The notes beneath the pieces are model-generated. The model saw only the letters and a list, made by a program, of their open reading frames with translations. It had not been told where the DNA came from and did not search any database. Shown here one piece after another: positions 63,444 to 64,000 of a stretch of DNA of 64,000 nucleotides. The stretch is from Ophiobolus disseminans (Eukaryota; Ascomycota; Dothideomycetes; Pleosporales; Phaeosphaeriaceae): NCBI GenBank assembly GCA_010093685.1, contig MU006232.1, forward strand, positions 893,427 to 957,426, written 5' to 3'. The translations under genes and the position numbers were made by a program. Position 1 is the stretch's first letter; each line of letters starts with the position of its first letter.

Positions 63444-64000
63444 ATGTCTCCAGGTAAGTCGATATCCTTTTACCGGCGAGATGCCAAGAGTTTATTCATC
63501 GGATGCCACAGGTCTTCCGTCGAACTTCTTGGACGCTGAGTACCCTCCCAAGGCCGATCTTCGCAAGGATGTTTCCAAACCGCTACCAAAGGTTGCTCCA
63601 GGGACCATTGATCCAGCTTCCATGGCCGGTGATGCACCCATAGCCGAGGCTAAGACCGTCCTGAGAAGCTTCAATGAAGCTTTAGCAAGCAACGATGCAG
63701 CAGCACTGGCCAATTGCCTCTATGATGAACAAGCATACTGGCGCGATTTCGGGGCTCTTACAAGCCACTTGCGAACATTTAAGGCGCCTCGTGTCGTTGC
63801 AGCTGCGTTGTTAGATACAATTGCTCTTCGTGGGTTGGAGGGCGATATTGAGCTCGCGGGAGACGCTCATTTCGCTGTTCTGAGTCCTGTCATGGTGAGT
63901 TGTCTTCACTGTTTCCTGTTATGTCAAACTCTCGCTAATAATATCGTGCAGATGTTCATCGACGCCGGGATAAAGTTACGTACCACCTCTCCTGCCCTGG
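63444..64000 (+). CDS. Flavin-containing monooxygenase-like protein with N-terminal SnoaL-like domain (partial, 5' end)
   Basis: Exons 63444-63453, 63512-63894 and 63952 to the window edge (introns 58 and 57 bp) give 147 codons, continuing outside. The tiny first exon encodes MSP plus one base. Residues ~40-110 (AKTVLRSFNEALASNDAAAL, ANCLYDEQAYWRDFGALTSH, LRTFKAPRVV) form an NTF2/SnoaL-like domain typically found in front of the FAD/NAD(P)-binding half of fungal flavin monooxygenases and indole-3-pyruvate-monooxygenase-like proteins. The dinucleotide-binding GxGxxG is beyond the window, so the enzymatic half is inferred from the known architecture. Confidence 0.75.

Noticed and set aside
1..64000. 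tRNA, rRNA, CRISPR or intact transposon
   Set aside because: Visual search found no convincing A/B-box pair, repeat-spacer array, terminal inverted repeats or transposase core; small RNAs could still be missed without a covariance-model scan.

Overview
The window is nuclear DNA from a filamentous ascomycete, most likely a pleosporalean Dothideomycete. The evidence is dense genes with many introns of about 44-94 bp (GT..AG, often with a CTAAC/CTGAC-like branch site), families typical of that group (Zn2Cys6 regulator, AA11 LPMO, GH16, class 3 lipase, hyphal-surface GT2, KMT6, Spc7) and no bacterial or phage hallmarks. The taxon is inferred from gene content and intron style, not from a search. 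About 29 protein-coding loci are supported. Exons were joined by hand from splice signals and frame agreement, and most joined lengths are exact multiples of three.

Layout. 1-8 kb: 3' end of a PAQR/haemolysin-III receptor, a Zn2Cys6 regulator, a short Harbinger-transposase-related protein, a small possibly myristoylated protein, class II DAHP synthase diverging from the NatA cofactor HYPK, and a BTB protein. 8.5-17.2 kb: the PRC2 methyltransferase KMT6/EZH2 and the kinetochore scaffold Spc7/KNL1, transcribed divergently. 17-27.5 kb: two secreted carboxylesterases flanking a chromate transporter, a 14-TM-type MFS carrier and an unknown P/Q/Y-rich protein. 27.5-32 kb: a RING/chromodomain-like protein with a probable 3' frameshift, a NIF3/DUF34 protein and an alanyl-tRNA editing protein. 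32-50 kb: a looser, gene-poor stretch rich in secreted products (GH16, a small cysteine-containing effector candidate, an alpha/beta hydrolase, a lipase, an AA11 LPMO), a broken GT2 glycosyltransferase, a zinc-binding-like S/R-rich protein and a large membrane protein of unknown function. 51.5-61.4 kb: housekeeping genes again (Swc3, an ABHD12-like hydrolase, mitochondrial EF-G, a low-complexity P/A/K-rich protein). 61.4-63.4 kb: AT-rich, with decayed coding traces. 63.4-64 kb: 5' end of a flavin monooxygenase-like gene.

How the genes fit together: the window is not one pathway. The clearest regulatory theme is paired perfect TGA(G/C)TCA sites (the CPC1/Gcn4 general amino-acid-control element) just upstream of both DAHP synthase and the MFS carrier, suggesting shared cross-pathway control. 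KMT6, Swc3 and the RING/chromodomain protein are chromatin factors. The secreted hydrolases suit a saprotrophic or plant-associated life, and the pseudogenised GT2 suggests loss of a surface-polysaccharide function. I found no convincing CRISPR array, rRNA, tRNA, intact transposon or secondary-metabolite cluster.
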